From Amblyornis subalaris (lineage: Eukaryota > Chordata > Aves > Passeriformes > Ptilonorhynchidae): DNA of 64,000 bases. Under the pieces are notes generated by a model that was not told the DNA's origin, ran no database searches, and was given only the letters and a program-made list of their open reading frames with translations. Of this stretch, positions 25,201 through 38,000 are shown one piece after another (position 1 is the first letter of the stretch; each line of letters begins with the position of its first letter). The translations under genes were made by a program, and so were the position numbers. The DNA is taken from positions 6,367,965-6,431,964 of the forward strand of contig JACAXG010000026.1 of the NCBI GenBank assembly GCA_018881555.1, given 5' to 3'.

Positions 25201-28200
25201 CAGTGCTAACTCAGGTGGACAGATGACTGCAGTGCTATGAGAAACTTTCCATTTTTCCTAGTATTTCTAGTGCTTGCTGGCTGGAAAAGTGAGGAAACAG
25301 TGACAGGATGACCCTGCCAAGAGATCGGGAGCTTATGCACGTACAGCTAAATCTGATTGCCAGCAAAGCCAGATGAAATAAGTGAAAGCAGAGACTGAAC
25401 AGTTCTTTTATATAGTGCATAGCTTTTACAGCTATGTAGAGAGCTGGGCTTGAAGAAAAAGGGCTTTCTGGGAGTTAAATGCCACAGTGGATGAGATGAA
25501 CACTACTCACCTAATTGTATCCCCTGCACACTTGGAGAGAAATCCTACAGATTGCAGCTGAAAGCTACTTTTCAGAACTTAGCATCTCCATGTTGAGGAA
25601 CAGGATTAAATCAAAGTGTAATTGCATTAGAGTTACTCTTTAGTTATTTTACAGATTTGCAACAAATTTATGGGGGATGGATAAAATCTGAGCCAATACC
25701 TACTACAATAAAGCAAGGAGATCACTCACAAGAAGATATACAATTAAGAATAATATCTGAGCCAAGAGTATCTGAACTGTATTAACAAGTACTGCTGATA
25801 TTCCATCCCATCTTCACTGCCTGGCCTCTTAATCCATAGCCCCATATTTTTATTGATTTTATAGGAGAGAAAATTGGTTCTGTAAAAAAGGGTAACAGCA
25901 TCAGCTCTCCCTGCCCAGAATTGCCAGAAAACAGGTGAGCAGAAACCCAGTTGGACCTCTCAGCAATAGACCAGCCAAGGCTGCCTGGAAAAGGTCAGAG
26001 GAGCACCAAACACCACCCTGAGTCACACAGAAGCTGGCACCAAGAACAGCACGGGATTGTGATTTGGGGGTAAAAAGCTACTGTAGGCAGAGGAGGCTGT
26101 GAATGCTTGGGAAACCTACATCCTGGAGCAAACCCGGCCAGGAGAATAGGCACAGGAGATGTTCACCCTGTAGAGCAGGATGAGGATCTGATGCTGGGAA
26201 GCATTCAGATGCATGTGTGTGTGTGTACAACTGTGTATTAGGACTGAGGAGTTGAACAAGAAGCCAACACAGGCTATAGATAAAAAAAGGATCAAATTTT
26301 AGAGGTGCTGAGCACACAGGCATATATTCCCAACTGTAGTGGTTGTATTCACTTGGTGTTTCTTTGTGCCTATACAAGGCACCATGTCCTACCAGAAATG
26401 CTGACCCAAGAGGGCAAGAGAAGGTAGAAATAATACAACTGGGGTGAAGAGTGAGGGGGAGACCAGGTGCACTTAGTGCTCCTCAACTTCCATCTCTGTT
26501 CAGCTGAATACAACACAAGTAGAATGTGGCTGAATGCAGGTCAATGCAGATGACAATGACAAAGCTAAATCAATCATACAGGCAAATACCAGTGTATTTA
26601 TGAGAACTATCTTATATATAGATCTTACAGTGATTTAATTATTGCTCCAGCTTTAGGGACCAGTCACTCAAAAGGGAACATTGCTGCTGCAAACTGCAGT
26701 AATTTCTGTAACAGGCGATCATTTGTCCTTTTAATGCTGTCTGAGAAGCTCATCTTTAGTCAACATTTGAGTAGGAAAACAGCTGTGGTAACTGTGTGGT
26801 TTATATTGGCAAGCAGTTACTTCTTAATGCTGATGAGGGTAGAGGTTNAAATTGAAACATCTATTCAAATTCCAACCATCCATTATGAGACAAAATTTAT
26901 TGCTTCTATATACTGTGAAATTTGGCTTGGCAGAAATTACAAAAAAAAAAAAGTCAAGAACTACTATAAAGATGTGCCAACTCTCCTATAAGGAGAGAAG
27001 TATCATTTGGGGAAAATACACCTACCAGAAGGTATCGTAAAATTGATGGAAAACTTACTGAAGCTGCCAGTTATAAAAGAGCTCCTTTCTACCTGGAAAT
27101 GTTCATGCCAGAAATGGCATACCAGGAAAGAAATCCCTAGAAAAGGATACTTTACTAGAAAGGACCAAAAAGAAATGGCAAAGGAAGGGTTGCTTTCAGT
27201 TGTGCTTCTCATATGTGTCTACTATGAAAATACAAAACCATTTAATTTTCATAATTGCGCATGCAGGGCAGAGAGAGGGACACCTGTAGGAAGAAGAGGG
27301 AGAAGAATCCTGCATTTGCAGGGTACCAGTGGGGTANGTGCTGATGACATCTAAGGAGGGGAACTGTCCAGAACCTATTTCATGCTTCTCTTCCCTAGAA
27401 GTGGGTGTGCACCTAAAAAAGACTTAAAACAATAAGAAGCCTCAAATTAGGGACAGGTTAGCAGAGCCATCTCAACACCAACCCTCGCAGCTTCCTACCT
27501 GCAAACACTACCGCCTTCTTTAAATCACTGTACACCTTGTTATCCACAGGATCCTAAATGCAAGTCAAACAGGAACACTGAAACTAAAGGGATCTTTCTC
27601 ATCANTAATTTTATCTTCAGTTCTGACTGTCACCATTTATATAATTTTTTTATTTTGGTGAGTGTTTCACAGTCATTAATAAACTTTAATTCTACTCATG
27701 TGAGAAAAGGGGCTCCTATTANTCTCATATTTTTTTTTTTTTAGACAAGAGAGTTGAGGCTGAGAAGCAAATTATCTATTATTTTTAGTTTTCAGTATAA
27801 GACACATAACCTNACTTTTCAAGGAACTTGATATTTTTAGGTGTTTAGGTCCATAGAGCATTATGGGGTAGGACCTCTCAGTTGGCCCAGGGTTAGAAAT
27901 GCAGCTGCACACTGCTGTCAGCATGGCATGGTCCATTGATATTCAAGATATGTATCCCACTGATTTCACTGCACATTGGTATTAAAATTATGTATCCCAC
28001 CAACTCCAGCTGCAAAAGTGAGTGCTCAGCACTTTGCAAAGCTGATATCCACACTGCAAGCCAACCAGCCAGAAAATGAGAAGGTCTCAACTGGTCAAGG
28101 CTTGTAAAAACGCTCCTTGGAGTAATGCACAGAACATCATGCAGAAACACTTAGGATGGATATTGTTCTTTCCCTTCCTGAAGTCTGCTCTGTTTGTTAT

Positions 28201-28825
28201 ACTCCTTTCAACAGATGCAGCAAGATTGTCCAGCATTTTGTAGACATAACTGTATATCACTTTGTTACTCAGAAGAGATCTATTCTGCACAATTTAAAGG
28301 GAAAGCTGCCCATGGAAAAAGGTTCTGACTGAGCAATTGAAACAAATGGACAATGAGTGAATTTAGGCTGCATGAGCAAACTTCATGGTAGCATTCTCTC
28401 GCATCCTTGATTCTCCAGCTGCTTTCAAACCTTGGCTGGGCTACTTTCTTTTTTGTTCCTCCTTTAGTCCCTTCATTCCGTTGGGGTATTCAATAAGGGA
28501 GGATTATGCTGACACCCAACTATGTCTTGCTATGTGATCCGCAGCAAGCGGCCTCAGTCACGCCCTCCNAGTGCCACACCAGTGAAACTCTGTGCCAGTG
28601 TGGACTCTGCCAGGGGCTGGGTCATGGATGAGGGCAGCTTGGCTGTCGCAGCCATCATTTTTATTTCCTTTTGATACTCATTCATCCCACATGTCAGCTA
28701 ACTGGGAAAAGGTTGGTGTTCAGTCAATTTGTTTACATCCTATGTGGAATACCTGCTGTCGTTGGAAGTCTTGCCCTTTTGGGGACAGCAAAGAGCAGTG
28801 GCCTTTAAAATGCAAAGCATATTCT
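22261..28825. other. Unique DNA, no gene seen
   Basis: The longer frames (24013-24318, 26078-26377 and 27007-27354, up to 115 codons) have no recognisable domains and mostly overlap others. A pyrimidine-rich patch occupies roughly 22500-22740. A short TG run is at 26213-26226. No LINE or LTR is recognised. Confidence 0.5.
26213..26226. repeat. Short (TG)n tract
   Basis: About six and a half TG steps form simple sequence. Confidence 0.8.
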
Positions 28826-29660
28826 TGTGTGTTATAACCTGCCTCTGAGGCAGGGTAGCTGAGCTTCCTGCTAATAAACCCACTGGGGTGAATTAGAGTG
28901 AAACAACACTGATTGACTGGTGGTTGTAGGAGGAAGATTTACTTTAAAACAATTTGGTTGCAACAGAAAGGAGGTATGTTGGTTCTTGTCTAGAAAAGTA
29001 TAAAAATACTATGAAGAAAACAATTAAAAAAAGAAAGAGAAGGAAAGGATAAGGATAGATAGTGGAGAGGAAGGATATCACCAGCTACAGATCACGTGAC
29101 AAGACTTGATCATCGCAGTTTTGATATCCATGTGATGTCACAGTCTTGATTTGTTGGGGGTGGAGGCCCAAGAAACAAGAGTTCATCAGGTTGTATACAT
29201 TAAAATTATCATGGAAACTTAGAGATCCCTCCCCAAGAAGGGGATTCTTTGTCCTGTGCAACACTGTGGGGAGTGCGCAGTCTTCCGGTGGAGTTCCCAA
29301 AAGAGTCGGGCGGTGCTTTGGGGTCCTTGGTGGTCCATAGCCCGCTCTAGAGATATGACCACTATTTGACCCTGCTTGTTGTGACTGTGCAGATGCATCT
29401 TCTGGGGAAGGGGCGAAGTTGGCCGCAAAAAAGCATTATCCCACCTCCGTAGAATCTGCTTCTTACTGGANCTTCCCCTTCATTGGTTTGAAACANCTTG
29501 TTTAAGACATCATGTTCCTAATTGTCCTGGATGCAATCAACCCCGGAGAAACCTGGATAATGGTCAGATTGCCACACTTGTGAAATTGCTCTCNCAGCGT
29601 CCAGGGTAAGGCACAAATTGGCTAATTCTTGAGAAGTTTTTGCTCCAACCCTCTCACAGA
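28826..29660 (-). mobile_element. Possible old retroviral insertion (unconfirmed)
   Basis: This block differs from its neighbours. CpG dinucleotides are unusually frequent at about 29090-29600 (CACGTG, GTGCGCAG, GAGTCGGGCGG, GGCCGC, CCCCGG). A purine tract lies at 29010-29077, and a 17-bp palindrome CCTGCCTCTGAGGCAGG at 28838-28854 marks one side. CpG-rich islands of this size in AT-rich bird DNA are often younger LTR or ERV sequence. I do not recognise a named family, a primer-binding site or paired LTR ends, and the strand is a guess. A decayed CpG island is the main alternative. Confidence 0.25.
28838..28854. repeat. 17-bp palindrome
   Basis: CCTGCCTC and GAGGCAGG pair perfectly around a single T. 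It lies at the edge of the CpG-richer block and may mark an element boundary, although no matching second copy is seen in the window. Confidence 0.7.
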
Positions 29661-32600
29661 GCTGCCACACTGACCAGTAATTTCAGAGGACGATAGTGAC
29701 AACAAAACCTGGGACATGCTAAAAATACGCACATAGAAATGTGATTTTGTGAAGAATAATAGAATATGGCCCATACAATCTCAGCCTCAGATTTCACATT
29801 ATGAAAAGAGATGTGCCTCTGTTAAAATATGTACTGCTTGTTCGAAGGAGAGAGATGGATACAAAAATTTCAGCAGAGCTAAAAGATNTTTATCACAGAA
29901 AATCATCTGATGGAGAGGAGAATTGAGCAATATTTGTAAACAAATTTAATCAGATGCAGGAGTTAATAATACTTGGAGTTCTCTGGATTGAAAATAAGCC
30001 AGGCTTTGGTAAATTGTTTGAAAGGAATGTAATTTTTAACTGGAGTGCAGTGGTAACTTTTTGAAATAGATGCAAATAAGTAGCTTGTAAAGACACGCTG
30101 TTGTTTCATAACGGTCAGATTCTGCAGCTTCAGTTAATCTGAGAGAGATGTGTTCAAGAAAACTGCTGCAAATTTCGGTACAGGAAGCAAGAGGTGTTCA
30201 TTCTGTAAAGAAACTATGAAGGCTTTACTAACCACTAAACAAAATCCTTAAATGATGGCTTTTGGTTTTGACTTTTAGGTCTTGGTCTNCTGTTGTTAAA
30301 GAAAGCTATGACAACAAGATGGGTAAAACAAAATCCAGGTTAATTAGAAATATTCAGCAGCTTTCATACTAGTGTGCAAATCCCTGAAAACCTGAACAGG
30401 ACTATTTTTGTTCCTAAATCACAGCTGATCTCACTCTGTGAAAATGTTACAAATCTTGCACGTGGAGAAGTATCATGGCCTGAGAATTTCCAGATGTTTT
30501 CCTGGTCTTCATCAGTTATTTCCAAAATACAGAAATTACTTCTTTACTAGGTTGCAAAACTCTTTTTTTCTGTACTGTGCACATCTCTAGCACTGACCAA
30601 GACATTACCAGCAGACATTAGACAAAATTGCAATAGGGCCAAGGGTTTCTGGGGAATTTCAGCATTTCTTTTCTGAAGCAGATGAATGGCAGGTGATTTC
30701 TGGCCCCTACTCTGTCTACGTCAAGACAAGAAGTGTAGGCACTGTTGGTGCTCCACAGATTTGAGCTCTCCAGAACTCACACAGCCCTACAGATTTATGA
30801 CATCTTGCTATCAATAGAGCAATTCCTATCGAACTCCCACTGGGTTGAGTCCCANGGGCCAATAGCTTTAGAAAAATTTTTCTTGGGCTTGCTTTTCTCT
30901 TCCCTGTCACTGGCAGTGACCATATGTGGGGTTGGTTTCTGGAGGATTGCAAGGAATTGCCAGCTGTCAAGATATGTAAGGGCCTTTTACTGCAGCCCTG
31001 AAAAAGCCAGAAGGAGTGGAGGACAGCAGCTGTGTCTGCCCAGGGAGCACCACTGAAATGTGGTTGACTTGTGTTTTGCTAGAACTGTAAGAATTTTTAG
31101 GAAGAAGAATTGTATTACAGTAGTTTCCTAACACTGTATTAGGAAAAGGGAATGATTCTGAGCAAACCTGTTCTGATGCAATGGGATCTTTAACGAACAG
31201 CGTGATTAGTGATTTAAGCTGATATTCAGTCAAAATGTTTATTTTCATCTCAATGGCCCCTAGAAAGAGGCACTGGGACTGACTCAGGGGAATCACTGCT
31301 TCTTGTGTCACTTTGAGAGGACACAGGTTTTCCCTACTCTCCAGTTGGGGTTTGGTAGTATATTGTGGTAGGATTGAAGGCTAGCAACAGATTGAGCTAT
31401 TTCTGCTGTAATGTTTTTCTAACTAATGTTAGTGTGTGTAATGTTCTAATAATTTTCTAAGCATGGAAGAAAGTTCAATTAAAAAAAAAAAAAATCCAGC
31501 TAAAAGGAAATTATGAACTATACCAAAAGATAAGTCATTGCTGCATCGACTTTAAAAAGTGAGGAAGGTGGAGATTTCTCTGCACTAAGAATCAGATTAC
31601 CAAGGCAGTAAAATGAGGAATTAGGAACAGAATAGATAAGAGTTGAAGAGACTATTAAAAGATTACAGAGTCTAGAAACTGATAGAATAGAACAATGACT
31701 ACTCAACCTATATTTCACACTCCTAAAGCAAACTAGGCAAACGTGCAAGAAACCTTTCATGGATGTACGCAGTATTAGACTATTCAATGAAATAAAATTC
31801 NGAAAAAATTATTAATCTGATTGAAAACACTCTTCACTCCAGGAATAAAAGTTCTAAATATAGTCTTTAGGCCATGAATGAGAAAATTTTGGATGCTTCA
31901 AGAAAACAAGTGTGCTCACAACACTTGAATATGAACAATCATTAGTCATTCATATATGTATGTACACATGTTCCTACCCACATATAAATGAGCGGTATTT
32001 TTTGCAGCTCAAAAAATATTAAAAAATATTGAAAATATTGAAAAAAATATTAATTTGTACCAAGCTTTAATTAAAAAGAATCATTCTCTCAATTTTATTA
32101 TGTGCCCCCTGATACAGAACATTTTTCTTCGAGTCCAGGTTATGGGGTCAAATATTGCATAAAATAACAGCAGAAGGGCAAGAAAAAAAGATTCTAACCC
32201 TCTTGGCTATAAGCAAAAAGTTGAAAGCATGAAAGGAATGCAGAGTAAAAGCTCAGAATGTCAAAATGATCCTCCTTAAGCAAAAATATCTCATCACTTC
32301 AGTTCTAATATGATTATTTTTGCAGGGCTTGCCCTACTTTTTTTTTTTTTAAACTTTTGGGATTAGTTATAGTGCAATCTGTTCACCCTTAGAGCCATTT
32401 TGATGACATAAAATGCAAATGAGATTAAAGTGCTTTTGTGTTTGCCTCTGTGTGACCCGCTGACTGTTTCGTTCCTGCTCTAGACACTACCTGAGTTTAC
32501 AGGCACTTGNTTCTCTTGAAGAGGAGGGAACAGGGAAAAGGTGATGCTCAAGCTAGGACAGGTTGAGCCCTCTTTCTGACTGGAGGGCTTTGGGAAACAT

Positions 32601-32933
32601 CAGTGGCTCCAGGCACAGTGTGTGTTGTCACACTGTCTGTAACCACAGACAACCTATACTCATTGCATCCAGCATATTCTCTCTAGGTAATGACCAAAAT
32701 ATAGGCACTAAAGTAAAATTTTTGTATTTTACCCTTTCAGGATACAGCATTTATTTGTGAATTTAATGAATTCTTTTTGGTTAAATTTTAGCATTTCCAC
32801 CTTGTTTTTCCAAAGAGATTCAAGGAAGGATTTTGAGACATTCCTGATAACAATAAGCACATTTGGGGCATCAGCATTGCAGGCCATGCCCAGGGTCATG
32901 AGTGCTATTCCTGAGCTGTACAACCTCACCACG
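29661..32933. other. Unique AT-rich DNA, no gene seen
   Basis: The longer frames (30745-31056 and 30967-31311) are about 100 codons, carry no known domain and overlap antisense frames. An A/T repeat of AAAATATT-like units is at 32011-32052. No mobile element is recognised. Confidence 0.5.
32011..32052. repeat. AAAATATT-type tandem repeat
   Basis: Several degenerate tandem units of A-runs followed by TATT are present. This is low-complexity AT sequence. Confidence 0.7.
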
Positions 32934-33050
32934 GAATCACAGAATCACAGAATCTCCTGAATCGGAAGGGACCCACAAGGATCATTGAAGTCCGACTTGC
33001 AGCCCTGCACAGGACAGCCCCAGNAATCACACCATATATGGCACNTTTGT
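32934..33050 (-). mobile_element. CR1 LINE 3' fragment
   Basis: Read on the minus strand, this is the final ~115 bp of a CR1. The plus-strand order is a short ATCACAGA repeat tail, then GGAAGGGACCCACAAGGATC, then GCCCTGCACAGGACA. Only 3' UTR is present, so it is strongly 5'-truncated. Two Ns fall inside. Confidence 0.92.
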
Positions 33051-34278
33051 GAGTTTGGTTTTTTTTAAAGACAACATTTTGCTAGTGTTTATTAAAACAT
33101 AGCCCAGNGTGAGATCTCAATTTTCAGAATGAATAAACTATGGCATAAGTAAATTACTCATTTTGTGATTGATTTCTCTCTGATGTACAGACTAGGACTA
33201 GCCTGCTGATTTCTTCTGCTATACNAGGATTATCATGAATTATGATAAAGTATCTCTTGTGGAAATGGTCCAGAGTTGACATTTTTCTGTGCAATGCAAA
33301 AATACCTATGAGGATTTGTAGGTATTTGTAACAGTAATACTAAAGCATTAGCTACAAAATGTAGGAAAAAANCAGGAATAATTAAAGACTCTAAGAAAGA
33401 GAAGGAAATCTTAAAATTGAAATATGAAGGAATCCTGCAAATATGAAATCTACTTAAGTGCATGTTTCATTTGAAATACCATTAGGGTGAAATGCACACT
33501 ACTTACAGAAAGCCCTTTTACTTTCCTTGCTCCTGCACTGAGGAGGGGGCAAGGAGTGGGTCCAGAGAGCTCTTAAATAGAGTATCTTAATGGACCTAAG
33601 GGTCTAATTGCTAAGCCCCTGGGCTAAACCATCATTTTCGAAGCTGACACCTCCAGATGCTGAACAAGCAAAGCTTTCTAGCAGGCTCAAAGCCTGGAAA
33701 AGGATATTTGAAGACTCTACAAAGTTTCTATAAGACAGACTTCTGGGAATATAGAGATCATGGATCTTGACTCCCATCCCCAAAGAGTCTGTTCATTACA
33801 GGCTGTACCAGTAACACATCTTAGATGATGGACATCATCAGACTACCCTCCCTGTCTGTGTGGTGAATGACTGCTTAAGTTCTAGGCAGGTACTTTCTGT
33901 CCAAGGGTGTACTTCATTCTTAACTCCTCTCCTTATCTTAAGAAATTATTTTAGGCTTGTTATTCAACAAAACAGGTTAGTTCTTCCTTCACTTTAATGC
34001 ATCATTTTTATTAAAAATCTGCATATCAACTGCATGCAAAAGAAAGAGCAGGGCTTCANCACATGCTTAGAGTCAGTCATGTCTGCAGCCCTGACTGGAG
34101 CTCATGGAAGAGAATGGATATGCCCTGGTTTGCTGGAATAGGTGTAGAGCTGTGGTGTTCTTCCGCTTCTAGTAAACCCCTCTGGCAAAGCCGTGTGGGC
34201 TAATGGGCTCACACCCCACCTCATCATATAGCCCATTCGGCAGGACAAGGGCACTGAACCAGTGGTAGACACAACTCA

Positions 34279-34318
34279 CTTGAGTTTGGTAAAATCGTCT
34301 TGAGTTTCGTAAAATCCT
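34279..34318. repeat. 20-bp tandem duplication
   Basis: Two head-to-tail copies of CTTGAGTTTGGTAAAATCGT and its close variant fill 34279-34298 and 34299-34318, with two or three mismatches. It is a local duplication in non-repeat DNA. Confidence 0.85.
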
Positions 34319-34480
34319 ATTTACAGCCCATTCCCCAAGCATGGTTGACATTGTTTTCCATAGCCTCCTTCTCCAACTCTCCCCACCTGCTGAGCTCTGC
34401 ACATGCCTCACAGAGACAATGTCAAGCTGAGAGAGAGGAACTTGCCTGAATTACACAGGGTATGTTGCACACATGTGGAT

Positions 34481-34506
34481 ATACATATGCATATATATGC
34501 ATGTAC
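34481..34506. repeat. Alternating purine-pyrimidine tract with 16-bp palindrome
   Basis: All 26 bases alternate purine and pyrimidine, and ATGCATATATATGCAT (34487-34502) is a perfect palindrome. Such tracts can extrude cruciforms or take on a left-handed form under strain. It lies about 25 bp from the 3' end of a minus-strand CR1. Confidence 0.8.
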
Positions 34507-34530
34507 TTTTCCAGATATGAGCTTGAAAAT

Positions 34531-35020
34531 GATAGGATTTTAGGCTGATTTGGGTTGGAAGGGACATTAAAAAGCATCTGCAACCCCCCTGTCATGGGCA
34601 GGGACACCTTCCACTAGACCAGGTTGCTCAGAACTCCATCCAACTTGGCTTTGAACTCTGGCAGGGATGGAACATCCACATCTTCTCTGGGAAACCTGTG
34701 ACAGGGCCTCGCTATTCTCACAGCAAACAATTTCTTCCTAATATCTAATCTAACCCTACTCTCTGTCAGCGTGAAGCCATTCCTTCTTGTCCTGTCACTC
34801 CAGGCCCTTGTGAATAGTCTCTCTCCATGTTTCCTGGAGGCTCCCTTCAGGTACTGGAAGGCCACAATTAGGTCACCCCAAAGCCTTCTCTTCGAGGCTG
34901 AACAGTCCCAGTTCTCTCAACCTTTCCTCATAGCAGAGGTGCTCCATCCCTCTGATCATCTTGGTGGCCTCCTCTGGACTCGCTCCTTGTTTTTCCTGTG
35001 TTGGGATCCCAGTCCCCAGT
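34531..35020 (-). mobile_element. CR1 LINE 3' fragment
   Basis: This is about 490 bp of CR1 in minus orientation. Plus-strand landmarks in order are GGTTGGAAGGGACATT, GGGCAGGGACACCTTCCACT, TTTCTTCCTAATATCTAATC, GTCCTGTCACTCCAGGCCC and TCTGATCATCTTGGTGGCC. The octamer tail at the 3' end has decayed. The element reaches into the C-terminal end of the reverse transcriptase ORF. The frames 34614-34865 (minus) and 34771-35085 (plus) are relics of it. Confidence 0.95.
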
Positions 35021-38000
35021 TCCGAAGGGAGGAAGGCCTGGCTGACAGCCGTGTTCCCACAACAGATACCATGTACTTAATCTAACCAAAAGAGGACTTT
35101 AGGGAGCAGGACAGCTCACCATACATAGGTTAGGGACTAAAGGGANAATATGGGAAAAACAAGGACATTGATAGACCTAAGAGAAGGACGGAGATGTTTC
35201 TCCGGCAGTGCACTGAAGAGATGAAGCAAGGCCCGGGTGGCTGCAGCAGAGAATAAGGGCTAAGAGACTGTGAAATGGCTTGATCCCTTTCTGGAAGAAG
35301 CTGTACAGCTTAGCACACACAGGGTGAGTGNTTGTCCTCTAATCTTTTTCAAAGGAAAAAGCAACACCACATCCCNGTGATTGTCAACTCTTACCTTTTA
35401 ATGCAATAAATACACTGTAAAGCAGCTCTAGGCAAGGCAGTTATAGTATAGAGGTTCCACCTCTCCAAATGTGCTATGATGCTTGTTTTCTTGTTACTAA
35501 TTAATTTTATTAGATTTTACAGCCTTATCAGAATGGAAATCAAAGAATGAAGCCAGATGTTACTGTTCCTCCAGTGAATTCTTACAGTAAATAATTTCTT
35601 CATTGATAATTAATTTTCAGTAGCAATTCTTTGGCATCATGGCATTACTTATTAAAAATGCAAATGTTAATACTGGCGAGTTATTCTGTACTGTTTAAAT
35701 ATTAAGACATACTTTTTTTTTTCTGTGAAAACACTACATTACTAATCACTATATGGGTGTTGTAATGGTAAATGTAAAAGTTAGACAGAAAAGGAGAGAG
35801 ACTATTTTTCTTCACAGTTATATTAAAACCTCACAGTAAATCTTGAAAAGTAAGCCAAAGCTCCTGTGACTGAGTTTGTAAGTGATTTAATTTGGGATGA
35901 ATCTTGCACTGCTATAGAGCACTACCAAAAAGGGAATCAGTAAGAGCACAGAAAGGAACTGCAACAGTTTCTCTAAAACACTACTAAAAGGCGAGAACAA
36001 GGAGTAAGGGCTTCAAGCCACTCGCAGAGGGATCAAAAGTAATAATTTCTTATTCTCATCTTAGAAAAAAACAACACTTCAACATCTCATCGACATCCCT
36101 AGGTGTTTCAAAATATTTTGGGTTTACCCAGAGCATCTTAACTGCTTTTCTCATGCTTTCCCTTCTCTTTTGCTACATAAACCAAAACAAAATACTCTTC
36201 CAGGAAGAGGGCAAGTCTCCTGCCAGCACTGACACTTATCTATTTTAAATTTTGACAAGCTCAATGTAAGTGGGCCCCATATATTACAAAGTTATCTGAC
36301 ATCATTCCTTCAAAGGGCTGTTAAGGTGATCTAGCTCAAAATAATTATACATATGCTGAATTTAACTGTGCCAAACATCACAATCAAATAGAGAACCATA
36401 ACAGACTTAAATACAGCATTAAACCCAATTCCCAGAAAGAGAGATCCACAAGTCCTTTTGTTCTTTCAATCCCAAATAAGTGAGACAGAAGCCATGTTTT
36501 TTCTGTTGATGGTCATTGTTAGGTGCTCTGCAAAAAATCCAGTCTGCTTCTACACAGGAGAATTCTCTCTCAAACTGGTTTATGCAGTAACAGAGACTCT
36601 GATGGAAAAGGCTGACACTCACTGTATGATGTTTGGGTTCAGAAGACCAGGATTTGAGATGTTCAAATGAGAAACTTCAAGCTGTAACAAATACCTGTGT
36701 TCTTTGTGAGTACTAGATGCCATATACTAAAAAATGCCATGGCTTCATTGGTGTCATTAACTCATTTGGGCACCTGAGCTGCAAGGTCCTGTTCCTTGCT
36801 CTCACACTGGCGTGCTTGCTGGGCTTAAAGAGATCACTTCAGTTTCAAACAGATTCTGTGTGTCGATGACATACTTGTATTTTTACAGCTGTGCTGTAGA
36901 GTAACTATGACTGCTGCCTTTGTAAAGCGTTTTGACATCTAAGGATACAGAAAGAGGTGACTTAGCTGGGTTCCTCAGATCCTAATGTTGCTCTGTACCT
37001 TCAAAATGCTGTGGACTGAAGATTCCAGTGTGGAGCACAGAAATAGCAGAGGAAGCTTCTGGTCCCTTTGGGTGGGAATGGAAGAACGCAGTCCACAGCA
37101 GCTGCTTTCTATAACAGAATTACAGACACAAGCACAGAGCGTTTATCTTGTTCCTATTACCATCCACACAGCAGCATGTGGAAAGAATACTTGTGTTTTA
37201 TCTACAGATAATGCCTTGACCATTTGCTCCAGCCTTTCATTGGAGGCACTATGCATCAGGGACTTCATCTCCAGCCCTGTTTTTTCTTAAGAAGCATTAA
37301 GGGGAGGTGATGAGGAGCAGAGAGGTTTCTGATGGGCCACTAGGGAAAGGAGTTACTGAGTGAAAATGTCAAGGTAGAAATTCTTGGCACAGTAATCAAG
37401 ACAGGCTCTCAGGACTTTTTAAAATATGTCTTTAAATCTACTTACAGTCTGGCTGAAACCAGATTTACAGTCTATTTTTGCAGCTGCCAGTCTCCACTTA
37501 GAAAAGCTTTAGTGTTGGATATGGATAGTGCACTTCAAAAGGTAGACAGAAACCTTTGAAGTGCACATAGACTGATGTGGAGGGTTNCTCGAAAGTATAG
37601 GTTTCCTCTGGCAACAAAGGTATTTAGAAATGTTAGGATCCCAAAGGTGTTCAGGATTTCATCTGGCTGGGTGGACAAAGCCTTAGAGTTTACATGTAAG
37701 TGTGTTTCTGTATTTAGAAAGCACATTTTCTATAGTTGCTTTGATTGTGTTAGTGCATAGGTGAGGGACAGAAGCTACCTATTTATATTGTGATATTTTT
37801 CCATATAAGAATTTGTTAACAATATCTTTGAACTTATGGGAACACACTTGGAAAATATCTGTAAGGGCCAACTCCTGAATCAGCATAAATCTGTTGTGGT
37901 TAACAAAGCACATTTTTTAACATTCAAATTTTAAAAATGTGCAAAATCAGACATTTCATACCTTCTTTTGAATAAATTTTTAGGATGTTTATAGTATTTA

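Larger units (their letters stand above)
33051..34530. other. Unique DNA between two CR1 pieces
   Basis: No gene is recognised. The interval contains a 20-bp tandem duplication at 34279-34318 and a 16-bp palindrome within an alternating purine-pyrimidine run at 34481-34506. Confidence 0.5.

Noticed and set aside
34614..35085. Open frames on both strands
   Set aside because: They lie largely within a CR1 fragment and are relics of its ORF or antisense to it.
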